Assembly (NCBI GenBank): GCA_021464415.1 | Contig: CM038471.1 | Span: 9,203,386-9,267,385 of the forward strand | Source: Lonicera japonica | Taxonomy: Eukaryota; Streptophyta; Magnoliopsida; Dipsacales; Caprifoliaceae | Direction of reading: 5' to 3' | DNA: 64,000 nt | Shown: positions 1-11,066 of the stretch, piece after piece | How the letters are laid out: each line of letters starts with the position of its first letter | Numbering within the stretch: the stretch's first letter is position 1 | Notes under the pieces: model-generated | Database searches by the model: none | Told to the model about the DNA's origin: nothing | Seen by the model: only the letters and a program-made list of their open reading frames with translations | Position numbers and translations under genes: made by a program

Positions 1-454
1 TCATTACATCTATTATTATCAAACTATATTTTTCAAATCACACACACATTTATTTTCAAAATCATGGGCGAACTATGAAACACATCATTTTCATCCCAAC
101 CCTAAAATTCCTATTTTTAGGCAAGCACGAAAAGCTGTAAAGTAAAAGCAATAGCATGCAAGAACTGAATTATAACACACGTATATCCTACGTAAGAGAC
201 CGAAAGGGCGAATTGGGTGCCTAACACCTTCCCGATTAGTCACTTAGTCCCCGAACATTCGAATCAACTAATTTTGCATACATTGTGTATAAAAGGATAT
301 TTAGTCCATAAATACGTCTCTTTTACACAAACTTTTTTTGTTTGTTTAGTAAAACAAACTGGCGACTCTTATTCTTTTCAAAACCGATTTTCAAAGTAAC
401 AACGGAATCGCCGCCCATGAGGACCCCTAGGCATCGAGGTCGCGGGTTCTCACA
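1..454 (+). repeat. 5' LTR, 3' portion only
   Basis: This block matches 7103-7556 base for base over long stretches, with scattered substitutions and small indels. It ends at ...GGGTTCTCACA just before the primer-binding site. The upstream part of the LTR lies outside the window, so the target-site duplication cannot be tested. Confidence 0.8.
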
Positions 455-455
455 G

Positions 456-474
456 TGGCAACTCTATTGGGGAT
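456..474 (+). other. Primer-binding site (tRNA-Arg type)
   Basis: TGGCAACTCTATTGGGGAT begins one base after the LTR terminus. It resembles the TGGCGACTC...TGGGGA site of Ogre/Tat elements, which prime from tRNA-Arg. It fixes the plus orientation of the element. Confidence 0.65.
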
Positions 475-2104
475 ATTTTAAAAGGATTAGACTCTAAACA
501 AGAGTATAATATGCGTAGATAATTATTTATGCTTGCATGTTTTCTCTTTTGGCCTTAGTATTAGGATAACATAGATACGGTTTAAGTGGATACCTTGATT
601 TCCTTTTTGTTTGTAATAATTGTTTGAGGAAAATCTTTTCATAAATAAAAATTGAAAGTACTCGAACAACCCTAAAGCGCTTATTATAATGTACCCCATA
701 ATTGTTATTTTGCATGCACTCACTATCATCATGCATTATCGCGAGTGTGAATTTACCCTATCAACGTTGAGACCAAAGTCGTGACTAGGCCGTGGACTTG
801 CGGGTCTACACTAGCCAAAAGTGCATGCGCCCACTCTCCTTGGGCAAGTACCAAACTGAGGTATATTGAGTGACGAGAACACTCACGTACCCAGAATGTA
901 TATCAAAAAGTCCTTGCGCGTATTCGCCCTTGGGGTATGTAGCAAGACCTAGCCAAATAGGAGGGAGCCTTAAACCTTACCCCTTTCAACCACACTTGAA
1001 TATAGGATGTGTCAGCCTAGTTCACACGAATTTTTGCAAGTTTTCTTGACCGTCGGTCGTGAGATTAGTGAACAAAAGGCCTTGTCATACATACCAACTC
1101 TTGGTTTGGTAAGTACGGTCGGATACTGTCCAACTCTGTCCGTAGAAATCTCTCACTAAAATCCGTTAGTGAGAATTTCCTTGTCACTATTTCCATGAAA
1201 AGCAACTCTAAGAGGAGAGAACTTCCCAATTTTTTAAAATACTTTTCAAAATGTTTTTCTAAAAAACCGAGTCATTTTCCAAAATAAACTTTTCAAAAAT
1301 TATTTTTTTAAATTGGAAGGTTAAAGGGATACCCCGGGCATTCAATTCCTATCCTAAACCTATCTACAGGGCTTTTAAGTTGTTGCCGTCGATCTCTTTT
1401 CACTAATCACCAAAAAGTGATTTTCGATTTTATTTTTCTGTCGAGTCATAGTTTTCCGAGAATTATGCAACCCATGGCAAAATATTGATTTTTTGGTCAA
1501 ATCCCCGACTTTTTTTCCCCATTCTTCACCACATTCCGATTATCTACTGTTGGCACTGGTTGGCTAGGCTCTCAGAGATTCAAAATAGACGACTTACGAG
1601 ATCAGATTCACCACCGATCATACCTCCTCATTATAACACCAAGCTACTACTTCATCAAACCAGGTCGACAATACTGAGGGTAGTTATGGTAAAGCTTCTC
1701 ATGCAGCAGATCCGCCGCCTGGTCCCGTTCTCTTGTAAACTGAGGGTGGTACCTTAACCCTTGAACATCTATATCATCTAATCCATGATCTGACCTAGTT
1801 TGTAACCATCAAGTGGCCACCCAAGCCCATCTTGAGCCCTAATCACTGTCAGAATACCTGCTAACCAAACCAATTCAATCCAAATCCATACCCAGTCTAA
1901 GGTAACCAAACCTGAGACCTAGTAGCTCCACCAAACATTCTCTTAATTCATGCCAACATCAACCACCCACTTCCTATGGCCCTTGCCAAAATCATTATAC
2001 CACTGGCGTAAGATCCCAAAACCACATGGTCGAACCCTGAACATTACCAACTCCTTCAAAACCATACCCCTCAAGCCATCCTTGATGCAGATCATAATAG
2101 CTCA
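475..2104 (+). other. Non-coding interior of the Ogre-like element
   Basis: No reading frame longer than about 90 codons and no recognisable retroelement domain is present. The stretch is dominated by untranslated leader-like sequence. Small open frames here show no similarity that I recognise. Confidence 0.5.
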
Positions 2105-2390
2105 CCGAAAACTAGCCTCTCCATCATCGTTCGCATACACTGAAGGTATCGACAAGAAGACCGGAACAGCTTTCCTAAGACTAGCCTCACCACCATCGTT
2201 CGTATACACTGAGAGGGCAGAGGGTATATGCACTGAGGGTATCGACAAAAGGACCCGAACAGCTTCCTAAAGACTACCCTCACCATCATCGTTCATATAC
2301 ACTGAGGGTGCAGAGGAAATATGCACTGAGGGTATCAACAAGAAAACCCGAATAACTCTCCAAAGACTAACTTTTTCATTCATCATTCGC
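2105..2390 (+). repeat. Degenerate tandem repeat, about three units
   Basis: A unit of roughly 70-105 bp, built round ATACACTGAGGGTATCGACA followed by a run like AAGACCCGAACAGCTT and a CACCATCATCGTTC motif, recurs three times with length changes. It is a separate family from the arrays further right in the same element. Confidence 0.6.
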
Positions 2391-3094
2391 GCTGAGGATG
2401 TACTACCCACATCACCATGACCCTGTTGTTGTCTTATTAGCAGAACCAAAAACCCTGAAAGTAGAATTAAGTCAATCAATTGGTTTAGCAACTGAAAGCC
2501 CCTACCTCTCTCAAGAATCAAGCCTGTCCACACCCACTCATGAAAATGTAGAACATCGGTAATCCTCCTGAGACTGTGGGTATGAGATAAAATAGTAACT
2601 CGGATGGATTTTAATAAGCCCAAGGATCAAGAAGCAGAGAGAAACATGTCAAGAAGGAAGCATGACGCAAGTTCAGCAGAATCCCAAGACGAAAGCACGC
2701 CATTTTTCTTCTGACCTTTATCACCCTGCACTCACTCACTAATTAGCCAAAAATCAATATTTGCCTTTTTAGTGTTGCTATGTTTTCGAAAAATTATCGG
2801 TCTTGCATGCATGTATCTATACTTAGATAATTTCAAGTAGAGTAACATACTTCATAAATTAGATAACTAAAGATTCACAACCTTTTCCAAACCAAGTTTT
2901 CAAAACAATAGTGCGATGATTTAAGAAGTATGCAAATACTTGAAATTTAGGAAAGCATGGCATAGTGCATACATATGAACACTTGCATAAGTGTACCATG
3001 CACCAGTCCAAGAGCAAATAAGCACTAGGCTCCACGACCTGCCAGACAAGATTTGTCGCCGCATCCCAGTATATACCTCGATGCACAGCCACGA

Positions 3095-3250
3095 TGAGAT
3101 GACGAGCACCCCTCTGCGGAGGCACAATGAGAAGAGCACCCCTCTGTGGAGGCACGATGAGATGATGAGCACCCCTCTGCAGAGGCACGATGAGTTGAGA
3201 AGCCCTCTGTGGAGGCACGATGAGATGACAAGTCCTCTGTGAAGGCATAA
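3095..3250 (+). repeat. Minisatellite, about 35-bp period
   Basis: About five copies of a unit like AGCACCCCTCTGTGGAGGCA followed by CGATGAGATGA are seen, with period varying between about 30 and 37 bp. All the overlapping short ORFs on both strands here are products of the repeat. Confidence 0.7.
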
Positions 3251-3261
3251 TAAGTCAAATT

Positions 3262-3405
3262 CCAAGCCCTTCCTATAGGCACCATTCCAAAGCCCTTCCT
3301 ACAGGCACGAACCGATACCCTTCTCACAAGCACGAATCAAAAGCCCTTTCTACAGGCACCAATCCAAAGCCTTTCTACAGGCAATCCAAAGCCCTTCCTA
3401 GCAGA
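3262..3405 (+). repeat. Minisatellite, about 31-bp period
   Basis: Four to five copies of AAAGCCCTTCCTACAGGCAC with a short variable linker follow the previous array directly. The unit is unrelated in sequence to its neighbour apart from the shared AGGCACGA motif. Confidence 0.65.
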
Positions 3406-3604
3406 ACATAAACCTTCAGCCTTTATCCTCACCAGTAGGAATCCTCATTTTTTCCAGCATACCATCAATTCTCATTTGACCAGCAGCCTTTATCCTAAAT
3501 CACCAACACCAAAGTACTGTCTCCAGCAGACCATCAAATGTCCCCAGTAGACCATCTGCCCTAGCTTCTTAAACCCAAAGCAATGGATCATCTGCCTTCA
3601 TCCC

Positions 3605-5395
3605 TTCAAAAGAATCCAATCAAATCGTTGACAAAATTGTCCCTACCAATGGGAGTACATTAGCTTAACAACCCAATCAAATCGTTGACAGAACTGTCCT
3701 TACTGATTAGAGTATATCAGCTCAACACCCCCTAATCAAATCGTTGCTAGATCTGTCCCTACCGATGGAAGTGCATCAACTCAATGTCCCAATCAAATTG
3801 TTGACATAACCGTCCCTACCAATAGGAGTACATCAACTCAACACCCCGATCAAATCGTTGATAGAATCGTCCTTACCGATGGGAGTACATCAGCTCAACA
3901 ATCCAATCAAATCGTTGACAGAACCGTCCCTACCGATGGGAGTACATCAGCTCAACACCCCAATTAGAATCATTGACAAAACCGTCCCTACCGGTGGGAA
4001 TACATTAGCTCAACATCCTTATTCAATCGTTGATAGAACCATCCCTACCGATGGAAGTACATCAGCTCCACGCCCCAATCAAATCATTGACAGAACCATC
4101 CCTACCGATGGGAGTACATCCGTTCAACACCCCAATTAAATTGCTGCCAGAACCGTCCCTACGGATGGGAGTGCATCAACTCAATGCCCTAATTAAATTG
4201 TTGACAAAGCCGTCCCTACGAATAGGAGTACATCAGCTCAGCATCCCAATCAAATTATTGATTGAACTGCCTCTACCGATAAAAATACATCAGCTCAACG
4301 CCCTAATCAAATTGTTGACAGAACCGTCCCTACCGATGGGAGTACATCAGTTCAACGTCCTAATCAAATTGTTGACAGAACCGTACCTACCGATGGGAGT
4401 ACATCAGCTCAACACTTCAATCAAATCATTGACAGAACCGTCCCTACCGATGGGAATACATCAGCTCAACACCCCAATCGAATCATTGACAAAACCTTCC
4501 CTACCGATGGGAGTACACCAGCTCAACACCCCAATCAGAATCATTAACAAAACCGTCCCTACCGGTGGGAGTACATCAGCTCAACACTCCAATTAAATTG
4601 TTGACAGAACCGTCCTTACAGGTGGAAGTACATTAGCTCAACACCCAATCAAATCCTTGACAGAACTGTCTTTACCGATTGAAGTACATCAGCTCAAAGT
4701 CCCAATCAAATCGTTGACAGAACCGTCCCTATCGATGACAGCACATCAGCTCAACGTCCCAATCAAATTGTTGACAGAATCGTCCCTACCGATGGGAGTA
4801 CATTAATTCAACACCCCAATCAAATTATTAACAGAACCGCCCCTACCAATGAAAGTACATCAGCTCAACAACCCAACTAAATCTTTGGCAGAATCGTCCC
4901 TACCGATGAGAGTACATCAGCTTAACACTTCAATCAAATTGTTGGCAGAACCGTCCCTACCGATGGAAGTACATCAGCTCCACACCCGAATCAAATTATT
5001 GACAGAACCGTCCTTACCAATGGGAGTACATCAGCTCAACACCTAATTAAATCGTTGACAGAATCATCCCTACCGATGGGAGTACATCAGCTCAACACCC
5101 AATCAAATCATTGACAGAACTATCCCTACTGATGGGAGTACATCAGCTCAACACCCCAATCAAATCATTGACTGAACCGTCCCTACTGATGGGACTACAT
5201 CAGCTTAACACCCCAATTAAATCGTTGACAGAACTGTCCCTACCGATGGGAGTACATCAGCTCAACGTCCCAATCAAATCATTGACAGAATCATCCCTAT
5301 CGATGGGAGTACATAAGCTCAACACTCCAATTAAATCGTTGACAAAATCGTCCTTACCGATGGGAGTACATCAGCTCAACACCAAGTCCAGAAAT
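3605..5395 (+). repeat. 57-bp tandem array, about 31 copies
   Basis: The unit reads AATCAAATCGTTGACAGAAC, then CGTCCCTACCGATGGGAGTA, then CATCAGCTCAACACCCC (57 bp). It repeats almost without interruption with a few percent to 20 percent divergence between copies. Because 57 is divisible by three, several copies stay open in one frame and produce a 19-residue peptide repeat. Frames shift wherever a copy gained or lost a base, and no start context or host similarity supports translation. I read it as a satellite-like array in the untranslated part of the retroelement. Confidence 0.9.
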
Positions 5396-5689
5396 CGCCC
5401 AACCATCCTAAACAAGAGATAAGCAGCGTAGCACGGCATTATTTACATTGCATTATTTTTAAAATATCATTTATGATTCGTGCGAGTACCGCAAAATAAT
5501 GCGTTCTCGTTATCGTCCTGGTTTCTATACTTCACAAAGAACCTAGGCCGAGTGGGTCTATAAACACCTTATTTTGCGACCCCCATAAGAATCCTGATAA
5601 ATAAGCACGTATGCATGCACGAGCATTCCTAGATGCACACGTACTTTGTTCATGTGATACAGGTCAAAGAGGAAAGCCGAAAGGACCCC

Positions 5690-7556
5690 AGATGAGAAGC
5701 TACAGAATTATCAAAAAATTGCCGGAACCGAAAATCGTCAAAACTCTTGGAAACTTATGAAAGAAGAGTTACGCATTTCGGATCATCCTCAAACTTTGAG
5801 AGTTCTTAAACATTATCATAAGGAGTAGCATACTCGAAAATCAGCTCAATCCGACGGTCGGATCTCCGAAAATTTAGAAAACCGTGAGTTTGTTTCGGGT
5901 GATCAAATGGATGCCTGCTCGAAGGTAAAATGGTTTGAATTTTTTCAGTAGATAGGTATTGTCATGGGAAAGAACATATTCAAAGTTCAGCTTTTTCGGA
6001 CATGGGATCCTCAAGAATCAATTTGTCTATCGTGCAATTCTAGACGAAATGTCCTTCGTAGAAAATTAAAATAAATATAGGCCTTCCCTAATTCTGATCG
6101 ACCTCAAAATTTGGACACAAGCTAGAAAACATTTTGAGAGAAAACGTATCCAAAATTCAGTATAATCCAACGACTAGAAGTTCAGTTGTCGAGGTTGTTG
6201 TATGCAAGTACGTTTCCTATGCGGGAACAAACTCTTTATACCAAACCTAGGAGAATGAGCCCTTCCCGAACTCCGATCATCTTCAAATTTTTACAGGCTC
6301 TGAAATAGTTATATTGGCAGTATATATCCAAAATTCATCATGATCCAATGGTTAGAACTTGAGTTTTCGTGAAAACAAGTGAACTTGTCTACAACAAGTA
6401 CCTTTCCTACACAGAAACAAACTCTTCGTACCAATCAGAGCAAAAGGAGACCTTCCCGAGCTCTGATCGATCTGAAATTTTTACACGATCTAGAAGAATT
6501 TTATTTTCAACACATATCCAATAATTAGTATGATCCAACGGTGGGAAGGCTTCTCGATATGCTCCGATAGTCCTAGTTGCAATCTTTTTTCTTGCTCTCA
6601 AATTATTTTTTCAACTATAAATAGACCCCCCTCCATTCATATTTATCATCAACAATCAAGGGGATTTTGTGGTACAAACCAAGAGATCCTTATTCTATCC
6701 CTCCAAGGGGGCTCAGGTATAATTTTCTCTCTCTTCTTTTATTTATTTGTTAGTTCTATAATTTATATTCTTGTCTGCATAATTTCTATCACTTGATAGC
6801 TTTTCAAAACCCTTTTTTTCAAATTGTTTTTTGAAACCAAAGACGTATAATAAACCTTAATCCATTTTCAAAATAGTATTGTTACTTTCTTACTTTTTCA
6901 AAAGCTCGGATTCGCGGTATTGTTATACAAAGCAATTGATAATCGCTATATATCCAATCTAACTCATAAGTTGCGGTGTGTATGTGATAAATACTCGATT
7001 ATGAGAACATTAGTGCCATCTATACGGATTTAATCAATAGACTATGGTACATGATTGGTCAACTAGTCACGTATTACATCGAATATAAGATTCCACATTG
7101 AATCAGTTTCCGAAAAGCGCAATGCTTTACAAAATCACATACACATAAATTTATTTTCAAAATCATGGGGGAACTATGAAACACATCGTTTTCATCCCAA
7201 CCCCAAAATCTCGATTTCTAAAGCAAGCACGAAAAGGTATAAAGTAATAGCAATAGCATGCAAGAACTGAATTATAACACATGCATATCCTACTTAAGAG
7301 ATCAAAAGGGCGAATTGGGTGCCTAACACCTTCTCGATTCGTAACTTAGTCCCTGAACCTTCGAATCAACTGGTTTCGCATTCATTGTGTATGAGAGGAT
7401 ATTTAGTCCATAAATACGTCTCTTTTAGATGAACTTTTTTTGTTTGTTTAGTAAAACAAACTGGCGACTCTTATTCTTTTCAAAACCGATTTTCAAAGCA
7501 AAAATGGAATCGCTGCCCACGAGAACCCTTCGCGTCGAGGACGCGGGTTCTCACAC
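5690..7556 (+). repeat. 3' LTR with U3 subrepeats (left boundary approximate)
   Basis: The right end at 7556 is fixed by comparison with the 5' LTR. The left end is a guess based on a purine-rich run near 5668-5690 followed by TGAGAAG. Three clear subrepeats of about 175-190 bp (6085-6195, 6258-6370, 6446-6555) and a weaker one near 5770-5870 lie upstream of the TATA box. Each carries CCTTCCCGA, CTGATCG, AAATTTTTACA and ATGATCCAACGGT-like motifs in that order. This is the expected place for U3 control sequences. Confidence 0.6.
6616..6623 (+). promoter_or_regulatory. LTR TATA box
   Basis: TATAAATA followed by a short C-run and CATTCATATTTATCATC is a typical plant LTR core promoter. It lies inside the 3' LTR and downstream of the U3 subrepeats, which fits a transcription start near 6650. 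Confidence 0.6.
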
Positions 7557-8408
7557 AAAGGAGCAACGAAATAAGCTTGAACCGCGCACTCTCAAATGTA
7601 TCTTTGTAGGGTATACATCTTCTCAGAAGGGGTATCGATGTTATTATCCTCCCCCACATAAAATGTATGTCACTATAGATGTGATATTTCATGAAAAAAT
7701 TATGTACTTTCACCGAGCCAAACTTCAGGGGGAGCATTATAAGGAAGTTCAGTTATTTGAAAATATCAATGAGGAATAGATAAGTTCAATAGAGGTGGTT
7801 CCAACGTTGACTTCGAATTCACCACCGACGACAAAGACAACTGAAATCATGTCATCCCCTGATATGGTAACAACAGAAATCTTGCGAAGTGAAGTTGTGC
7901 CGCCTCTGTCTCCATCACCACCTGACGCAAATAACCAATCGTCCACTTCAAATATCCATGAAACTGAGTCCTCCCAAGTATCATATTCTTCTATTCCTAG
8001 AAAGTAGTTTCTTAACCGAGTAAATAGAGGTGTTCCTAAACCCACATATGACCCAGACTTTACTAGTAAAACCAAATATCCTATGAGTAATTATATGTCT
8101 TATGATCGGTTAATTACATCTAACAAATCTTTTATGAATCAATTATCTTTTATATCTATTCCTAACAGTGTGCAAGAAGTCTTTTGTGATTCTAAGTGGA
8201 AATTAGCAATGGATGAGGAGATGAAGTCCTTATTGAAAAATGACACCTGAGAATTGACTAAATTACCAACAGGAAAGAAGAAAGTGGGTTGCAAGTGGGT
8301 GTACACTGTGAAATTTAATGCAAATGGAACAATAAAACGATTCAAAGTGAGACTGGTTGCAAAAGGTTACACACAAACGCATGGGATCGATACCAAGGAC
8401 ATATTTTA
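7557..8408 (+). pseudogene. Ty1/copia pol fragment (integrase end to RT start)
   Basis: The plus strand encodes the region between integrase and reverse transcriptase of a copia polyprotein. Recognisable pieces are LKCIFVGYTSSQKGYRCYY (the C-terminal integrase/GKGY-type block), a low-complexity Ser/Pro/Thr linker, then WKLAMDEEMKSL, GCKWVYTVKFNANG and RLVAKGYTQTHG of the RT N-terminus. Stop codons interrupt it at about 7780, 8007, 8250 and 8407, and nothing of the RT catalytic core follows. The left side is cut by the Ogre-like LTR. It is a dead remnant. Confidence 0.85.
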
Positions 8409-9265
8409 ATGGTAAAAAATGAAGATAATAGGTAACAAATTGATACCAAGGACATGGAAGAGCTATATTGTTAAGCTGTTATGCTCGAAAAATTGTATAT
8501 AAAGGTTTAAACTTTAAAAAATATCAGAATATACATGCAAACAATATACATAAAAATATGTTAGGGATGATCCGGGTAACAATTAAATAATATGCAATGC
8601 TCCGATTCAGCGATAAGATTCTAAATCTAAAATAACTCATAAAGAATATTTAGCGAACCATTATACTGCGAACATACAATATTACCTTTGCAATACGTAC
8701 TGATGGTTAGATTAATTAGATGAACTAAAATGGAGATGAATAAGATGCCTATATATAGGAATTTTAATCCTAAATCGCATAAGCATGAAGGATCATAATC
8801 ATGTCTAATATATATATATATAGGTAGAGCTATGTAGGGAAAGGTGGGGGTGTCAGTTTTGGATTTATTTACTTATTTATTTATTATATATGGGTTATTT
8901 TTTGGCGTGGTTTTTCTGCGTCTAATATAACGTGTATCAAAGTGATATGTGACAAATATGTATGTAGTAAATAAAGCTTGAATATTTGAATGCGGTGTAC
9001 GTTCATGCATATTGGTTTGGAAATTGTTACAAAACGACAAACTTTTCAATTGTTATAAACACTCCAAGCCATTTTTTTTAAGTCTTCCGCTACATTATTA
9101 ATTAGTAAAAACAACATTTTTATATTTAAAATGAATTTTAAAATGTTAGAAGACGCATTTGAACTAACAATAGAAATATTGTAAAATAATTATAAATTAC
9201 TTTGAAACAAACTGAGAAATTTATATTAGTTAAAATGTTATAAAAGATAAAGCAAAAGACTAAAA
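8409..9265. other. AT-rich spacer without recognisable gene
   Basis: No coding signal was found. A 14-bp motif GATACCAAGGACAT at the end of the copia fragment is repeated 52 bases further on, which may mark a small local duplication. A TATATA microsatellite lies near 8810. Confidence 0.4.
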
Positions 9266-9438
9266 AGCGCAATGAATTTGACACTTTTTTACAAAATGGG
9301 TAACATTTTTTTCCGGCAATTTTGACAACAAACATTTAATTTATTTACATGTTGGGTCATATGTAATGATATGCATTACTATCACTTTTACCCATTTTGT
9401 AAAAAAATTAAAAGTTCGTTGTCAAAATTTATCATTGT
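9266..9438. repeat. Inverted repeat, possible MITE
   Basis: TTTTTTACAAAATGGGTAA near 9285-9303 is matched in inverse orientation by TTACCCATTTTGTAAAAAAA near 9388-9407. The similarity extends outward through an AATTTTGACAACGAAC-like block on both sides, giving arms of about 50 bp and a loop of about 85 bp. No target duplication was found. Confidence 0.4.
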
Positions 9439-10512
9439 TATATCACTTTTTTGCACGTCAATTCTATTTCTAGCCTTGCATATTATGAACTTTTTAAGGG
9501 GGCTTAGTGCTAGTTACTTTTTATGTAATATCCCATATTTTTACATTAGAAAATTTTAGGACTTTACTAGCATGAAAGACGTTGTGAGTTTTTAAACTTA
9601 CAGACAATTTTTAACCACAAATTTGAAAAAGATACCCATTTTTACTCAAACTCTGTGTTTATTGAGACAGAGTTTTTAGATATAGAGTATTAGCACTGGT
9701 GGTATTTTTAATTGTGGCTTTTCAAAGTAAGTGATTGTACTTAATGTGCATTTAAATCTTTAAAGTGTTTATTTGCTATCCTCTTCAATTCAATGTATTT
9801 ATTTGGCCTCACCAGTTAGTTTTATTTATTAATGTTGGAGGATGGTTAAGTTTATTCACCAATAAGTTCTAATAAGCCACATCGTGTAAGGCTGAAAATG
9901 AAGTTCCGATGTGGTGAGGCAGGTCATGGGTGAGGCAGATAGTCTTTAACCTGTAATCGGCGTATGAGGTCGGTTGATGATTTGTTGAAATGGTAGCACT
10001 GAACATTGTTGTTTGAATATTTTATTGTTGATAAAATCTTATGTTAAGATACTTTCATTCATGCATGTTATGTAAGGCCGCCTTTTCAATGTTTTTAGAG
10101 CATGTGACTCAAGGCATAGTTGATTTTTGATAAGCAGGTCGGGCGCGTTTAGTTTATTATTTGTTTGGGATTGGGAAGAGAGATTATTGTATATTGATAC
10201 GAGCCTAATTAATTTCTTTTGTTATCTTATTCTATTTATAAAATATTAAGATAATATTTGTTATAATTATAATTAGTTGCGGGAGATATTATTCGTAATA
10301 ATTGTAGGTTATAATTAGTAGTGGATGGGTAGTGAAGTTAGTTGGTAGTGAATATTTTTCGTAGTCTATCTGTATATTGGTTTTATGTGAATAAAATGGG
10401 TGTCGATAAGTGAATATACAAATGGCAAGTAACCATGATAGTGAAGTGAAAATGTATGAGTACGAGGTGAATATGGAAATGGGCATTCTTTCTTGCACGG
10501 GTTATGATCTCG

Positions 10513-10770
10513 CATCTTATGCCACACGGACCACTTGATAATGAGCACATTATAACCAAGAGTCACAAGGCGAACTCACTTCGGTGATGTGACCTTGAGT
10601 CTTATGCCACGCAGATCACTCAATTCATGAATACTTAGGTACCTGGGGTTGTTATTTGCACTCACTTTGACAATGTGACCTCAAATCTTATGCCATTTGG
10701 ATCACTCGATCATGAGCAGTTCGTAACCTAGGGTAACTAGGCGCACTCACTTTGGTGATGATAAGTGAGA
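10513..10770 (+). repeat. Degenerate tandem repeat, about 85-bp period
   Basis: Three units start at about 10513, 10593 and 10685, each with TCTTATGCCA, GATCACTCGAT-like and CACTCACTTTGGTGATGTGA-like blocks. Copies differ by many substitutions, so the array is old. Confidence 0.6.
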
Positions 10771-10861
10771 ACTTGCACTTTTGGCACCCCTAAAATGTAT
10801 TTGTGCCTAAGGCTTACAACTTACAAGATCGCTCGGCAATAATGTGTTGTTAAAAGGTGGT

Positions 10862-11066
10862 AAACACTTTTGACCTATAAGCGGGCTCGGCTAAATTGTG
10901 ATGCTAACAAGTGGTAAATGTAATGCTAAAGACCCGCAGGCACACTCGACTAAAGTATGCTACTAAAAGGAGTATTGCTAAAAGAAGTGAACTTAATGCT
11001 TAAGACTCATAGGCACACATGACTAGTGTGTTTGTGCTGCTCAAAAGGAGTAGTGTTAAAAGATGA
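10862..11066 (+). repeat. Second degenerate tandem repeat, about 85-bp period
   Basis: Units of the type CTCGGCTAAATTGTGATGCT, AACAAGTGGTAA, TGCTAAAGACCCGCAGGCACA recur about 2.5 times directly after the previous array. The two arrays do not share an obvious unit. Confidence 0.45.

Larger units (their letters stand above)
1..7556 (+). mobile_element. Ogre/Tat-like non-autonomous Ty3 LTR element, left edge cut
   Basis: Bases 1-454 and about 7103-7556 are the same sequence in direct orientation, and both end in a ...TTCTCACA terminus. The left copy is followed directly by a tRNA-like primer-binding site, so the element reads on the plus strand and the left copy is the end of its 5' LTR. The interior (475 to about 5690) has no gag or pol reading frame on either strand and instead holds four blocks of tandem repeats. 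The primer site resembles the tRNA-Arg type used by Ogre/Tat elements, and hypervariable repeat-rich untranslated regions are known for that lineage. Lineage is inferred; absence of coding capacity is seen. The right end abuts a copia pol fragment, so the element probably inserted into it. Confidence 0.75.

Noticed and set aside
3605..5395. CRISPR-like regular array
   Set aside because: The whole unit repeats with no unique spacers, no cas genes are present and the context is a eukaryotic retroelement.
3858..5422. Long open frames with a 19-residue peptide repeat (LTEPSLPMGVHQLNTPIKS-like)
   Set aside because: They are an arithmetic product of a 57-bp tandem repeat in non-coding retroelement DNA; frames break wherever a unit gains or loses a base.
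8409..9265. Search for tRNA or rRNA genes here and elsewhere
   Set aside because: Only short tRNA-like SINE heads and primer-binding sites were seen; no complete cloverleaf-type gene could be supported.
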